A stretch of 64,000 bases of DNA from Phaeodactylibacter luteus (GCF_007993045.1 NZ_VOOR01000008.1:99449-163448), one strand, 5' to 3'. Shown: positions 8,501 to 17,145, counted from the stretch's first letter. The notes: generated from the sequence alone by a model not told the origin. Made by a program: numbers and translations.

Positions 8501-8822
8501 GATACAAAGATAAGTACTTTGTGTAAAAAATACAATTACAAATTCATTAAAAAATGTCGCTCTTGGTTGCGGATGGAAAAACAAACCGTGAGATTTTGTA
8601 AAAAAACCGCACAAGCGCTTTTTTCACATCGAAACAACTAGATATTTTAGGGATGCAGCGCCCCCTAGCCGGGAATAAAATTCGGCTACAGCTTTTCATT
8701 CCGAATATTCATCCAAATCAGCGTTCTGCGCCTTCTGCTCGAGCAAGGCTAAGCCGGCGGAATAAAAAAACCTCAAAAAAAAATAGCCCTACAGGCGCAA
8801 ATGGCCGCAGCATGGCCTTTAG

Positions 8823-8921
8823 CTAGTGGGTTGAGCCGTAATTTTTGGCCATTAAAGCCCACGCACCAGAAAAGGCTTAATCGTGGAAATACGATCAAAT
8901 GATTCGGCCTAGTCGCACTAG
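8823..8921 (+). repeat. 99-bp CTAG-ended repeat, copy 1
   Basis: Starts CTAGTGGGTTGAGCCGTAA and ends CGGCCTAGTCGCACTAG; the ends are imperfect inverted repeats. About 80% identical to the copy at 11317-11415. Shares its last CTAG with the 169-bp palindrome that follows. Confidence 0.75.
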
Positions 8922-9086
8922 TGCCTTAAGTCATAAATCTCTGATACTTAAGTTGAAGTTATTTTCCGGCTAATCAAGGCGAAGGTTCGCGACTTTAGCC
9001 CGAGCTAAAGGAGCGGTTCTTTAACGAAGAGTAGACGGAAAATAACGAAACTTGGGGTGTCAAGGATTTATGGCTTGAGGCACTAG
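8918..9086 (+). repeat. 169-bp full-length imperfect palindrome, copy A
   Basis: Begins CTAGTGCCTTAAGTCATAAA and ends in the matching inverted repeat. By eye it differs at a single base from the reverse complement of the copy at 44923-45091. Outer arms of about 23 bp, an inner GTTATTTTCC/GGAAAATAAC stem and a central CTTTAGC/GCTAAAG hairpin make it one long hairpin. It ends 41 bp upstream of the -7 box of the M28 peptidase gene. Confidence 0.9.
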
Positions 9087-9105
9087 CCTTTTCCCGCAGC
9101 CAAAA

Positions 9106-9135
9106 TTGCCCACCGGCAGAATCCTGCTATTTTTG
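9106..9135 (+). promoter_or_regulatory. Promoter of the M28 peptidase gene
   Basis: TTG at 9106-9108, a 19-base spacer, and TATTTTTG at 9128-9135 fit the Bacteroidota -33/-7 promoter. The chosen ATG is at 9170. Confidence 0.65.
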
Positions 9136-9169
9136 CAACTCGGCCATGTTGGCTCCAAACCTTGAAATT

Positions 9170-10564
9170 ATGCGCTACACCCTGCTTGGCCTCCTGCTTG
9201 CCCTATTCTGCCCGCTGGCCCGGGCACAAGAAGCACAAACTGAAGATGCCTTCTTTATCCGCAAACTGTATGATCAGACCCTGACCAACAGCTCCTGCTC
9301 CGACTGGCTTCAGTATCTGACTCGGCGCATAGGCGGCCGGCTTTCCGGCACCCCTCAGGCAGCCGCTGCAGTGGAGTACACCTATCAGATGCTAGATACC
9401 CTTGGGCTGGACACCGTTTGGCTGCAGCCGGTAATGGTGCCCCACTGGGAAAGGGGGGAGCCCGAACAGGTACGCATTGTCAACTCCTTGAAAATGGGCA
9501 GTATCGACCTCAATGCCCTGTCTTTGGGCAATTCTATAGGTACCGGCCCAAGGGGGCTGACCGCTCCTGTCGTAGAAGTGCGCACCCTGGAAGAAGCCGA
9601 CAGCCTGGGGGAGCAGCTGCGCGGTAAAATCGTCTTTTTCAATACCCCTATGGACCCCACAGAGCTGAATACCTTCAATGCCTACGGCAAAGCAGCCGGG
9701 GCGCGGGTATACGGCGCTTCCCGAGCGTCTAAGTACGGGGCTGTCGGCGCTTTGGTCCGTTCGCTCACGACCCGCCTTGATGATATTCCACATACGGGCT
9801 CTACAGTTTATACTGAGGATGCCCTGCCCATCCCTGCCCTGGCCATCAGCACTTTGGATGCAGAGCTGCTCAGCCAGCTGTTGAAGGAAGAGCCCGTACG
9901 GGTCTACTTGCGCAACACAAGCCGGATGCTAGGGGAAAAGCTATCTTATAATGTCATAGGCGAAATCCGCGGATCGGTGCACCCGGAAGAGATCATATTG
10001 GTAGGCGGCCACCTCGACTCTTGGGATGTGGGCACCGGGGCGCATGATGACGGGGCGGGCTGTGTACATGCGATGGAAGTGCTCCGGCAGATCAAGCTGG
10101 CTGGCTACCGGCCCAAGCGTACCATCCGCTGCGTGCTGTTTATGAACGAAGAGAATGGGCTGCGCGGCGGGCGTGCCTATTGGGAGTGGTCGGATGCCGG
10201 CCAGGAATATCATACCGCTGCCATAGAATCGGACCGGGGCGGCTTCACCCCGCGTGGTTTCACGGTAGACGGCCACGATGAGGTATTTAATGCCAAGTTC
10301 AAAAAAGCGATCGAGTGGCTGCCCCTGCTCGAGCCCTATGGGCTATCCTTCCGCAAAGGCGGGAGCGGGGCTGATATATCAGGGCTGAAAAGCCAGAAAG
10401 GGCTGCTGTTCGGTTTTGAGCCAGACTCCCAGCGCTATTTCGACTACCACCACACGCCCATAGATGGGCCAGACGTGGTCAACCGGCGGGAGCTGGAGCT
10501 GGGCGCAGCCGCTATGCTCAGCCTGGTCTACCTGATTGACAAATATGGGCTGGAGGTGGAATAA
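9170..10564 (+). CDS. Secreted M28 family zinc aminopeptidase with PA domain
   Basis: 464 residues from the ATG at 9170, where a signal peptide starts at once (MRYTLLGLLLALFCPLARAQ); an ATG at 9146 would only add eight residues before it. A protease-associated domain lies at about residues 110-250. The M28 metal ligands are all visible: His281 and Asp283 in GGHLDSWD, Asp293 in GAHDDGAG, Glu pair in NEENG, Asp in ESDRGG, and His in YHHTPID. The closest known type is carboxypeptidase Q-like dipeptidase. Likely periplasmic. Downstream hpt follows after 39 bp. Confidence 0.92.
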   Translation: MRYTLLGLLLALFCPLARAQEAQTEDAFFIRKLYDQTLTNSSCSDWLQYLTRRIGGRLSGTPQAAAAVEYTYQMLDTLGLDTVWLQPVMVPHWERGEPEQVRIVNSLKMGSIDLNALSLGNSIGTGPRGLTAPVVEVRTLEEADSLGEQLRGKIVFFNTPMDPTELNTFNAYGKAAGARVYGASRASKYGAVGALVRSLTTRLDDIPHTGSTVYTEDALPIPALAISTLDAELLSQLLKEEPVRVYLRNTSRMLGEKLSYNVIGEIRGSVHPEEIILVGGHLDSWDVGTGAHDDGAGCVHAMEVLRQIKLAGYRPKRTIRCVLFMNEENGLRGGRAYWEWSDAGQEYHTAAIESDRGGFTPRGFTVDGHDEVFNAKFKKAIEWLPLLEPYGLSFRKGGSGADISGLKSQKGLLFGFEPDSQRYFDYHHTPIDGPDVVNRRELELGAAAMLSLVYLIDKYGLEVE

Positions 10565-10603
10565 GCGGCCTTTCCCTCACCCTTATAAAAAGTAAAATGC
10601 ACA

Positions 10604-11155
10604 ATGCTAGATTCTGTTCAGCTCCACGACCTGACCTTCACCCCTTACCTCAGCGCCCGGCAGATTCAGGAGCGCGTGCAAGAGCTGGGGCGGCAGATTG
10701 CGGAGGACTATGCCGGCAAACGGCCTCTGTTCATCGGCATCCTAAACGGGGCATTCCTTTTCATGGCCGATCTGGCCCGGGCTTGCCCGATTGAGGCCGA
10801 CTTTGCATTCGTCCGGCTCTCCTCCTACGAAGGCACCTCTTCTACCGGTTCGGTCAAGACTATGATCGGGCTGCGGGAGCCCGTAGAGGGCCGGCATCTG
10901 ATACTAGTCGAAGACATCATTGATACTGGGCAGACCCTGCATGCCTTCCTGCCCGAGCTGGCCCGGCAGAAGCCCGCATCAGTGAAAGTGGCAGCCCTGC
11001 TTTCTAAGCCACAAGCCCGGAAGGTTGCCTTTGAAGCCGAGTATACCGGTTTCGAAATCCCCAATGAATTTGTAGTAGGGTATGGGCTGGACTACAACGA
11101 GCTCGGCAGGAACCTGCCTGACATCTACAGCCTGGCGGCAAGTACATTGCCCTAG
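10604..11155 (+). CDS. hpt: Hypoxanthine phosphoribosyltransferase
   Basis: 183 residues. The PRPP-binding motif LVEDIIDTGQT is at residues 101-111, the flexible-loop segment RLSSYEGTSSTG at 71-82, and IPNEFVVGYGLDY near 150 is the purine-binding signature. It salvages hypoxanthine/guanine to IMP/GMP. The TAG stop codon (11153-11155) falls inside the first CTAG of the 169-bp palindrome copy C, so that repeat now supplies the end of the gene. Confidence 0.95.
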   Translation: MLDSVQLHDLTFTPYLSARQIQERVQELGRQIAEDYAGKRPLFIGILNGAFLFMADLARACPIEADFAFVRLSSYEGTSSTGSVKTMIGLREPVEGRHLILVEDIIDTGQTLHAFLPELARQKPASVKVAALLSKPQARKVAFEAEYTGFEIPNEFVVGYGLDYNELGRNLPDIYSLAASTLP

Positions 11156-11320
11156 TGGTCTGTCAAGGCTAAAACTAGGGGTTGCCTGCGGCGACTTTTG
11201 AGGCTACTCTTCGTTGGACAACCCCTTACGTAGCGCTGCTATGCGCGGGAACATCCGCCTTGATTAGCCTCAAAATTCGCTCCCACTCAACCCATAAATT
11301 AACACTTGACAGACCACTAG
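11152..11320 (-). repeat. 169-bp full-length imperfect palindrome, copy C (diverged)
   Basis: Same length and same architecture as copies A and B but largely different stem sequence: outer arms CTAGTGGTCTGTCAAG / CTTGACAGACCACTAG, inner stem at element positions 41-52/117-128 (TTTTGAGG with CCTCAAAA), another at 28-33/137-142, and a central hairpin at 78-83/87-92. The internal motifs CTACTCTTCGTT and CGCCTTGATTAGCC are conserved with A and B. It overlaps the stop codon of hpt. Confidence 0.85.
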
Positions 11321-11415
11321 TAGATTGAGCCGTAATTTTTGACCATTAAAGGCCGAACACCAGAGAAGGCTTAAGCGTGGAAATACTATCAAATAATCCG
11401 GTCTAGCCGCACTAG
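11317..11415 (+). repeat. 99-bp CTAG-ended repeat, copy 2
   Basis: Begins CTAGTAGATTGAGCCGTAA and ends GGTCTAGCCGCACTAG; the same 99-bp length as copy 1 and alignable along its whole length without gaps. It shares its first CTAG with palindrome copy C. Confidence 0.75.
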
Positions 11416-11437
11416 GGCCCATCAAGCCTAATGAAAA

Positions 11438-11575
11438 CTAACTGGATTTTCGGCATTTATGCTACCGCTGCAAGCAGTGCCTGCTCAAGGCATTGTATTC
11501 TTGGCCCTAAACTTCTGGCATAGGGCTTTTTCATCGATGTTGGAGGTTTATAAAAATGCCGAAAGGCCAGCTAAG
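11438..11575. repeat. 138-bp inverted-repeat element
   Basis: Left end CTAACTGGATTTTCGGCATT and right end (complement) CTTAGCTGGCCTTTCGGCAT are imperfect inverted repeats of about 23 bp. No coding content and no flanking duplication seen. It is part of the repeat island that fills 11152-11761. Confidence 0.5.
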
Positions 11576-11616
11576 ATTTTGAAGGTATAATAGGCGCATC
11601 GGCTATAGCGGGGACC

Positions 11617-11760
11617 GGCCTAGCGCTGCGCAGGGGTGGCAAGCCCGGTAGGGCCGAGCGGATAGCGAGCCCCGGAGCATAGCGGCACCCTGCCATTAGG
11701 CAGGGGCAGGCCCCCTCCCGTTGGGCAGGGGCAGGGAAAAAAGCAATCAGGTTTGCGCCC
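11617..11760 (+). repeat. R1 repeat, copy a
   Basis: Core from GGCCTAGCGCTGCG to TTTGCGCCC. The 5' part of the element is missing, replaced by the 138-bp inverted-repeat element upstream. Between it and the next gene (11761-11952) I see only a degenerate promoter (CACCTTTG at about 11909). Confidence 0.8.
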
Positions 11761-11952
11761 GTGGGGAGTATATCATGGTTTGCCCCGCCAGATGCCGGCT
11801 TGTTATTTGTGATAGGCTGAGCGGGCCTAGTGTTGTGTCCGGTTTGGGCATATGCAAAGGGTATTCGGCCCAAGCCTAGGAAAAGCGGGCGGAATGCCGT
11901 AGTATTGCGCACCTTTGTTTTAAGGTTCATTTGCACACCCTTTTATCCGACC

Positions 11953-12636
11953 ATGAGCAGCATACGCGTTTTTCGGGACGAGCTCCCTACCATCTCTCTG
12001 GCACAGCGCCAACAGGCATTTGAAGCCCTTCCGAATTATGGCGTTTCTGCGCTGCAGGCATTGGAGAACGCTTCCCGTTGCATGGCTATCTTGGTCAGGG
12101 ACCGTTTTCTGGATGGGCAGCCTGGGGGCAAACCGCTTACCGTGGTAGCAGGGCCCGGCTTTGCAGGCGAGGTAGCGGCCGGCGCGGCGCGGCGCCTCAG
12201 CAATTGGGGCGCGAAGCTTACGATTTATCAAAAAGAGCCTGCCCCTGTCTTGCAGCGATTGGGCTGTACGGTCTTGTCTTTGTCCGACCTCCCACAGGAG
12301 CGGCTGGATAGCGAGGCCATCATGGAGGGGATCATAGGGGCGGAGGGCAATGCAACAGGGGAGGAGGAACGGCTTATTGCCTGGCTCAACCGGCAACCCG
12401 CCCCAAAAGTCTCGGTAGAGGCGCCTTCCGGGGCCGCTTCAGCCCGTACCAAGGCCCGGGCGACACTAAGCCTTGGCTTGCCATTGGATACCTTGTACGA
12501 AGCTCCGGTGCTGGATTTCAGGGGGGAGCTTTACCTCGCAGATATTTCTATTCCAAGCGTGTTGTGGGACACACTGGGCGTTCAGCTGCCTAAGAGCCCG
12601 CTGTTTGCGGAATCCGATGTACTGCGCCTGCCTTAG
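11953..12636 (+). CDS. YjeF N-terminal-domain-like protein (degenerate NAD(P)HX epimerase fold)
   Basis: 227 residues from the ATG at 11953 (MSSIRVFRDELPTISLAQRQ); longer in-frame starts run back into repeat DNA. The order of segments fits the YjeF_N Rossmann domain: LQALENASRCMA, VVAGPGFAGEVAAGAARRL, VSVEAPSGAAS, ATLSLGLPLDTLY. In active epimerases the glycine loop reads GPGNNGGDG and the acidic residue precedes PSG; here they read GPGFAGEVAAG and VEAPSG, so activity is doubtful. No kinase (YjeF_C) domain is attached. Convergent with the M16 gene, 8 bp apart. Confidence 0.65.
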   Translation: MSSIRVFRDELPTISLAQRQQAFEALPNYGVSALQALENASRCMAILVRDRFLDGQPGGKPLTVVAGPGFAGEVAAGAARRLSNWGAKLTIYQKEPAPVLQRLGCTVLSLSDLPQERLDSEAIMEGIIGAEGNATGEEERLIAWLNRQPAPKVSVEAPSGAASARTKARATLSLGLPLDTLYEAPVLDFRGELYLADISIPSVLWDTLGVQLPKSPLFAESDVLRLP

Positions 12637-12644
12637 CGCTTCGG

Positions 12645-13943
12645 TTAGGCGCCCTGCGCTTCCGCTTGCTTAGCCTTATAGAACAGCTCCGAGCAGTTCT
12701 CTGCCGTAAAGATGGCCTGTGCAGCCTTATGCAGGTCTTCGCTACTGATCTCCTGATAGAACTGCGCCTCCTGATTGATCAGCTCGGCGTCGCCCAAGAG
12801 TTCGAAGAAAGCTAGATTGATGGCTTTGTTCAGTACATTGAGCTCAGAAAAAATCAGGGTGCTTTCTACCTTGTTTTTCAGCTTCTGCAGCTCCCTTTCG
12901 GGCACCGGCTCCGCTTTGAGCAGTTCCAGCTCTTTCCAGATGGCGCCTGCACAAGCTTCAAGGGAAACCCCAGGGGCAGGCTTGCCTTCTACGATAAACA
13001 AGCCAGGGTCGATGCTGCCCGTCACGTAGCAGTCTATGGCAGTAAACAACTGCTGCTCTTTCAGGAGCCGGCGGTAGAGGCGGGAGGAATCTCCATTGGA
13101 CAGCACATCAGACAGGAGGTCGGCCACGTAATACTCCCGCTGATAGCGCGAGGGCATGTGGAATGCCAGGTAAAGCGCATCGACAGGGACATTCGCTTCG
13201 TTGATCCGCCTTTCCAGTCTTTTTTGGGGGGGCTCCTGAGGCAGCTGCCTGAGGTGTTTGGGCCCTGGGGGGATGTCCCCAAACCACTTTTCTGCGAGCA
13301 TTCTGACCTGTTCTGCGTTCACATTGCCTGCTACCGCTAATATGGCGTTGTTCGGGCGGTAGTATTTGTAAAAGAAAGCCTTGACGTCTTCCAGCGTAGC
13401 ATCCTCTACGTGCTTGGGCACTTTGCCGATTGTAGGCCAGCGGTAGGGGTGTACCTTATAGGCCATATCTGCAATATGGTGCCAGACATCCCCATAGGGC
13501 TCATCCAGGCATGTTTCTTTAAATTCTTCGATAACGACCTTGCGCTGCACATCCAGCACTTTCTCGTCGAAGTTGAGGGCGAGCATACGGTCAGATTCCA
13601 GCCAGAAAGCCGTTTCGAGGTTTTCGGCAGGCAGCAGGTCGTAAAAATTGGTGATGTCGTTGTTGGTGAAGGCATTATTCTCGCCCCCGGCCATTTGTAT
13701 GGGGGTGTCAAAGTCAGGCACATTGGCTGAACCGCCGAACATCAGGTGCTCGAACAAGTGGGCGAAGCCCGTTTTGTCGGGAGACTCGTCTCGTGCTCCC
13801 ACGTTGTACAATACATTAACGGCAGCCATGGGCGTGCTATCGTCTTCGTGGACGATGACCCTGAGGCCGTTGCTGAGTTCAAATCGGTCGAATCTAATCA
13901 CTTGCTCAACGCTTTTGCTGATAGGGCTTGCCTTTGCCCGCAT
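12645..13943 (-). CDS. M16 family zinc metallopeptidase, catalytic subunit
   Basis: 432 residues from the ATG at 13943 (MRAKASPISKSVEQV); longer frames have no family match. The inverted zinc motif HLFEH is at residues 62-66 and the third-ligand region VVIEEFKE at 136-143, with NGLRVIVHEDDSTP before and the M16_C domain after. No signal peptide, so probably cytoplasmic or periplasmic by a partner. The likely inactive partner type is at the far left of the window; here the gene stands alone, convergent with the YjeF-like gene. Confidence 0.92.
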   Translation of the reverse strand: MRAKASPISKSVEQVIRFDRFELSNGLRVIVHEDDSTPMAAVNVLYNVGARDESPDKTGFAHLFEHLMFGGSANVPDFDTPIQMAGGENNAFTNNDITNFYDLLPAENLETAFWLESDRMLALNFDEKVLDVQRKVVIEEFKETCLDEPYGDVWHHIADMAYKVHPYRWPTIGKVPKHVEDATLEDVKAFFYKYYRPNNAILAVAGNVNAEQVRMLAEKWFGDIPPGPKHLRQLPQEPPQKRLERRINEANVPVDALYLAFHMPSRYQREYYVADLLSDVLSNGDSSRLYRRLLKEQQLFTAIDCYVTGSIDPGLFIVEGKPAPGVSLEACAGAIWKELELLKAEPVPERELQKLKNKVESTLIFSELNVLNKAINLAFFELLGDAELINQEAQFYQEISSEDLHKAAQAIFTAENCSELFYKAKQAEAQGA

Positions 13944-14135
13944 AATACACAAGGAGAGGGGGAAAGTCAAGCTGGCAAATACACCAAAAGGAAACACCTT
14001 AGCATCTTTGAAGTTGTATGCCTGCCAAACAGTTGAAGGCTCTGCCCTTCTGAGGCAGGCATGGCGTGCAGTTGCAAAATACGAACCTTTGTTTTTCATC
14101 GCACATCGGGCCCGGTGGCACAAAACCAAGCCACC

Positions 14136-14879
14136 ATGAAAAAACGGACAGATATTTCAAGGCTTAGGCGTGATCAGCCTTTATTTTTCAAGGTAGGGCT
14201 GATTGTAGCCCTGCTCATTGCCATCTTAGCGTTTCAGTGGACGGTGCCCGGCCATCCGGCAGCCGGCTATCCCCTAGAGCTGAGCCCGGGGGAGCCGGAG
14301 ATAGAGGTCGTGCGCACACACTTCCCCGAGCCCCGGCGTACAGCCCCTCCCGTCTTTATGCCTTCTGCGGAGGCAGAGCCGCTGGCAGCAGCGCCCCTGC
14401 CCGAGCCCGTTTTGCCAGCCGAGCCAGGGCCTGAGCCTTTAGCCTTTGCTGAGCCCTCGCCTGCTGTATGGGCTACCGCGCCCCCTTTGCCGTCGCCACC
14501 TGCCCCCGGCAACGAGCCCCCGCCCATCTTTCAGGTCGTGGAAGAAATGCCAGCCTTCGGCCCCTGCCGAGAGCAGGGCCACGGCAAATCAGAACGGCAG
14601 GCCTGCAGCGACCGAGCCCTGCTGCAGTACCTTTACAGCCAGATCCGCTACCCGCCGATAGCGAGAGAATCGGCCTTGGAAGGCACGGTGGTGGCCAGGT
14701 TTGTCATCGAAAAAGATGGCTCCATCTCTCAGGCAGAGATTATGCGGGACATTGGGGGCGGCTGTGGCAAGGAGGTACTGCGTGTCCTTAATGACATGCC
14801 TCAGTGGTCGCCGGGCCTGCAAAGAGGCCGCCCGGTTCGGGTGCAGATGAGCCTGCCGGTGCGCTTCCGTTTGGAATAA
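14136..14879 (+). CDS. TonB-like energy transducer
   Basis: 247 residues from the ATG at 14136 (MKKRTDISRLRR). One N-terminal membrane segment at about 20-40, then about 100 residues rich in Pro, Glu and Ala (periplasm-spanning linker), then a TonB C-terminal domain from about 160: YPPIARESALEGTVVARFVI, VEKDGSI-type turn, and a final VQMSLPVRFRLE strand. It would pass proton-motive energy to TonB-dependent receptors such as the BtuB-like protein here, but ExbB/ExbD are not nearby. Two Cys pairs flank the start of the domain, which is unusual for TonB. Confidence 0.85.
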   Translation: MKKRTDISRLRRDQPLFFKVGLIVALLIAILAFQWTVPGHPAAGYPLELSPGEPEIEVVRTHFPEPRRTAPPVFMPSAEAEPLAAAPLPEPVLPAEPGPEPLAFAEPSPAVWATAPPLPSPPAPGNEPPPIFQVVEEMPAFGPCREQGHGKSERQACSDRALLQYLYSQIRYPPIARESALEGTVVARFVIEKDGSISQAEIMRDIGGGCGKEVLRVLNDMPQWSPGLQRGRPVRVQMSLPVRFRLE

Positions 14880-14945
14880 GGGCAGGGCAGGGCTAGTCCA
14901 CCTTTGATTTTTTAAAAGATCACGGCTGTCCTGCCCTGCATTTGC

Positions 14946-14953
14946 TATATTTG
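14946..14953 (+). promoter_or_regulatory. Promoter -7 element of methylmalonyl-CoA mutase (TATATTTG)
   Basis: Exact TAnnTTTG match only 13 bp before the ATG at 14967, so the transcript would have a very short leader. No B12 riboswitch lies in front of this gene. Confidence 0.55.
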
Positions 14954-14966
14954 GAGCTACACCAAA

Positions 14967-17120
14967 ATGGACCGCATTATGGCACGCCCTGACTTCAGCC
15001 AGATCGCACTCGATTTTGAATTGCTGCGGGATACGCCTTCCAAAGAGGATAGCTGGCAAACCCCCGAACGCATATCTGTTGCCCCGGCACTTACTGCCGA
15101 AGATCTACAGGGCGTAACGCATTTGTCTTACGCCGCAGGCCTGCCCCCTTACCTAAGGGGGCCTTACAGTTCTATGTATACGGTGCGCCCTTGGACCATC
15201 CGGCAGTATGCTGGCTTTTCTACAGCAGAAGAGAGCAATGCTTTTTACCGCCGCAATCTAGAACAGGGGCAAAAAGGGCTTTCTGTTGCGTTCGACCTAG
15301 CCACCCACAGAGGGTACGACTCTGATCACGAGCGTGTATCGGGCGATGTGGGCAAAGCAGGAGTGGCCATAGATACGGTAGAAGACATGAAAGTCCTCTT
15401 CGATCAAATCCCTCTAGACAAAATGTCGGTTTCTATGACCATGAATGGGGCTGTCATCCCGGTCATGGCATTTTATATCGTAGCGGCGGAAGAACAGGGC
15501 GTAAAGCCAGAACAGCTCAGCGGCACCATCCAAAATGACATCCTGAAGGAGTTTATGGTGCGCAACACTTATATCTATCCGCCCCTGCCCTCTATGCGCA
15601 TTATCGCGGATATCTTCGAGTACACTGCTCAGCGTATGCCGCGCTTCAATTCCATCAGCATCAGCGGTTACCACATGCACGAGGCTGGGGCTACGGCTGA
15701 TATCGAGTTGGCTTACACCCTTGGCGATGGCCTGGAGTACATCCGTGCTGGCTTGAAAGCAGGGCTCAAGATCGACGACTTTGCGCCCCGGTTGTCTTTT
15801 TTCTGGGGCATAGGTATGAACCACTTTATGGAGATTGCCAAAATGCGGGCGGCCCGTATGCTCTGGGCAAAAATCGTCAAGCAGTTCAACCCGCAGAACC
15901 CTAAGTCTATGGCGCTGCGGACCCATTCCCAAACTTCCGGCTGGTCGCTTACTGAGCAGGATCCCTTTAATAATGTAGGGCGTACTACCATTGAGGCCCT
16001 TGCTGCGGTGTTGGGCGGCACACAATCCTTGCATACCAATAGCCTGGACGAAGCCATTGCCCTGCCAACCGATTTCTCAGCCAAAATCGCCAGGGATACA
16101 CAGATCTACTTGCAATCGGAAACGGATGTGACCAAGCTCGTCGACCCTTGGGCCGGTAGTTACTACGTAGAGTACCTAACCCACCATCTCGCTCAGCGGG
16201 CTTGGGAGCTGATCGAAGAAGTTGAAGCTTTAGGCGGGATGGCAAAAGCTATTGAAGAGGGCTTGCCGAAGCTTCGTATTGAAGAGGCAGCTGCCCGTAA
16301 GCAAGCCCGCATCGATAGCGGCAAAGATCAGATCGTAGGCGTGAACGTATTCCAGCGGGAAGCAGAAGACCCTATCGACATCTTGGAGGTGGACAATACT
16401 GCCGTGCGGGATGCTCAGATACGGCGCATCAATGCGGTGAAAGCAGCCCGGGACGAAGCCAAGGCCCAAAAAGCATTGGATGAGCTCTATCAGTGCGCTG
16501 CAAAAGGGCAGGGCAATCTGCTCGATAAGGCAGTAGCCGCTGCCCGCGCACGTGCCACCCTCGGGGAAATATCCGCGGCTATGGAGCGGCACTTCGGGCG
16601 GTTTGTAGCCCAGACCAAATCCGTATCTGGGGTTTACTCTAGCGAAATCAGCCACAACGAAGAGTTCAAACGGGCAAGGGAGCTGGCCGATGAATTTGCC
16701 GCCCTCGAAGGCCGCCGCCCTCGTATTATGGTCGCCAAACTAGGGCAAGACGGGCACGACCGCGGTGCTAAGGTCATCGCGACTAGTTTCGCAGACCTCG
16801 GCTTCGATGTAGACATAGGCCCGCTTTTCCAGACCCCAGCCGAGGCAGCAAGGCAGGCTGCCGAAAACGACGTCCACATATTAGGCATTTCCTCTCTGGC
16901 CGCTGGCCACAAAACACTTGTGCCAGCCACTCTCAAAGCTCTGGAAGGTCTCGGACGGGAAGATATCATGGTCGTAGTCGGCGGGGTCATCCCGGCTCAG
17001 GACTATGCATTCCTGTACGAACAGGGCGTTGCTGGGGTCTTCGGGCCCGGCACAAAAATCGCTAAGGCAGCTGCACAAATCCTCGAAGTACTGATTGACA
17101 GCCCGCCCGCTGAAGAATAA
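14967..17120 (+). CDS. Methylmalonyl-CoA mutase, large subunit with B12-binding domain
   Basis: 717 residues. N-terminal TIM-barrel domain ([20 protein letters not shown], then [13 protein letters not shown]) and C-terminal adenosylcobalamin-binding domain with the DxHxxG motif as DGHDRG at 595-600. It isomerises (R)-methylmalonyl-CoA and succinyl-CoA, linking propionate to the TCA cycle. In most Bacteroidota a small subunit gene lies just upstream; here the upstream gene is TonB-like, so the partner, if any, is elsewhere. An alternative start is the ATG at 14979. Cofactor supply is plausible from the BtuB locus at 37.5 kb. Confidence 0.96.
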   Translation: MDRIMARPDFSQIALDFELLRDTPSKEDSWQTPERISVAPALTAEDLQGVTHLSYAAGLPPYLRGPYSSMYTVRPWTIRQYAGFSTAEESNAFYRRNLEQGQKGLSVAFDLATHRGYDSDHERVSGDVGKAGVAIDTVEDMKVLFDQIPLDKMSVSMTMNGAVIPVMAFYIVAAEEQGVKPEQLSGTIQNDILKEFMVRNTYIYPPLPSMRIIADIFEYTAQRMPRFNSISISGYHMHEAGATADIELAYTLGDGLEYIRAGLKAGLKIDDFAPRLSFFWGIGMNHFMEIAKMRAARMLWAKIVKQFNPQNPKSMALRTHSQTSGWSLTEQDPFNNVGRTTIEALAAVLGGTQSLHTNSLDEAIALPTDFSAKIARDTQIYLQSETDVTKLVDPWAGSYYVEYLTHHLAQRAWELIEEVEALGGMAKAIEEGLPKLRIEEAAARKQARIDSGKDQIVGVNVFQREAEDPIDILEVDNTAVRDAQIRRINAVKAARDEAKAQKALDELYQCAAKGQGNLLDKAVAAARARATLGEISAAMERHFGRFVAQTKSVSGVYSSEISHNEEFKRARELADEFAALEGRRPRIMVAKLGQDGHDRGAKVIATSFADLGFDVDIGPLFQTPAEAARQAAENDVHILGISSLAAGHKTLVPATLKALEGLGREDIMVVVGGVIPAQDYAFLYEQGVAGVFGPGTKIAKAAAQILEVLIDSPPAEE

Positions 17121-17145
17121 GAGCCGGTGTTGCCCTGCCCCGGCA

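Noticed and set aside
8453..8641. 62-codon frame starting MKMGSSAAAASLS
   Set aside because: Covers AT-rich intergenic DNA and overlaps the promoter of the candidate small RNA on the other strand; no domain and poor codon pattern.
11830..11952. Longer N-terminus for the YjeF-like protein
   Set aside because: The extra 41 residues come from intergenic DNA after R1 copy a, are basic and Cys-rich, and do not match the family start.
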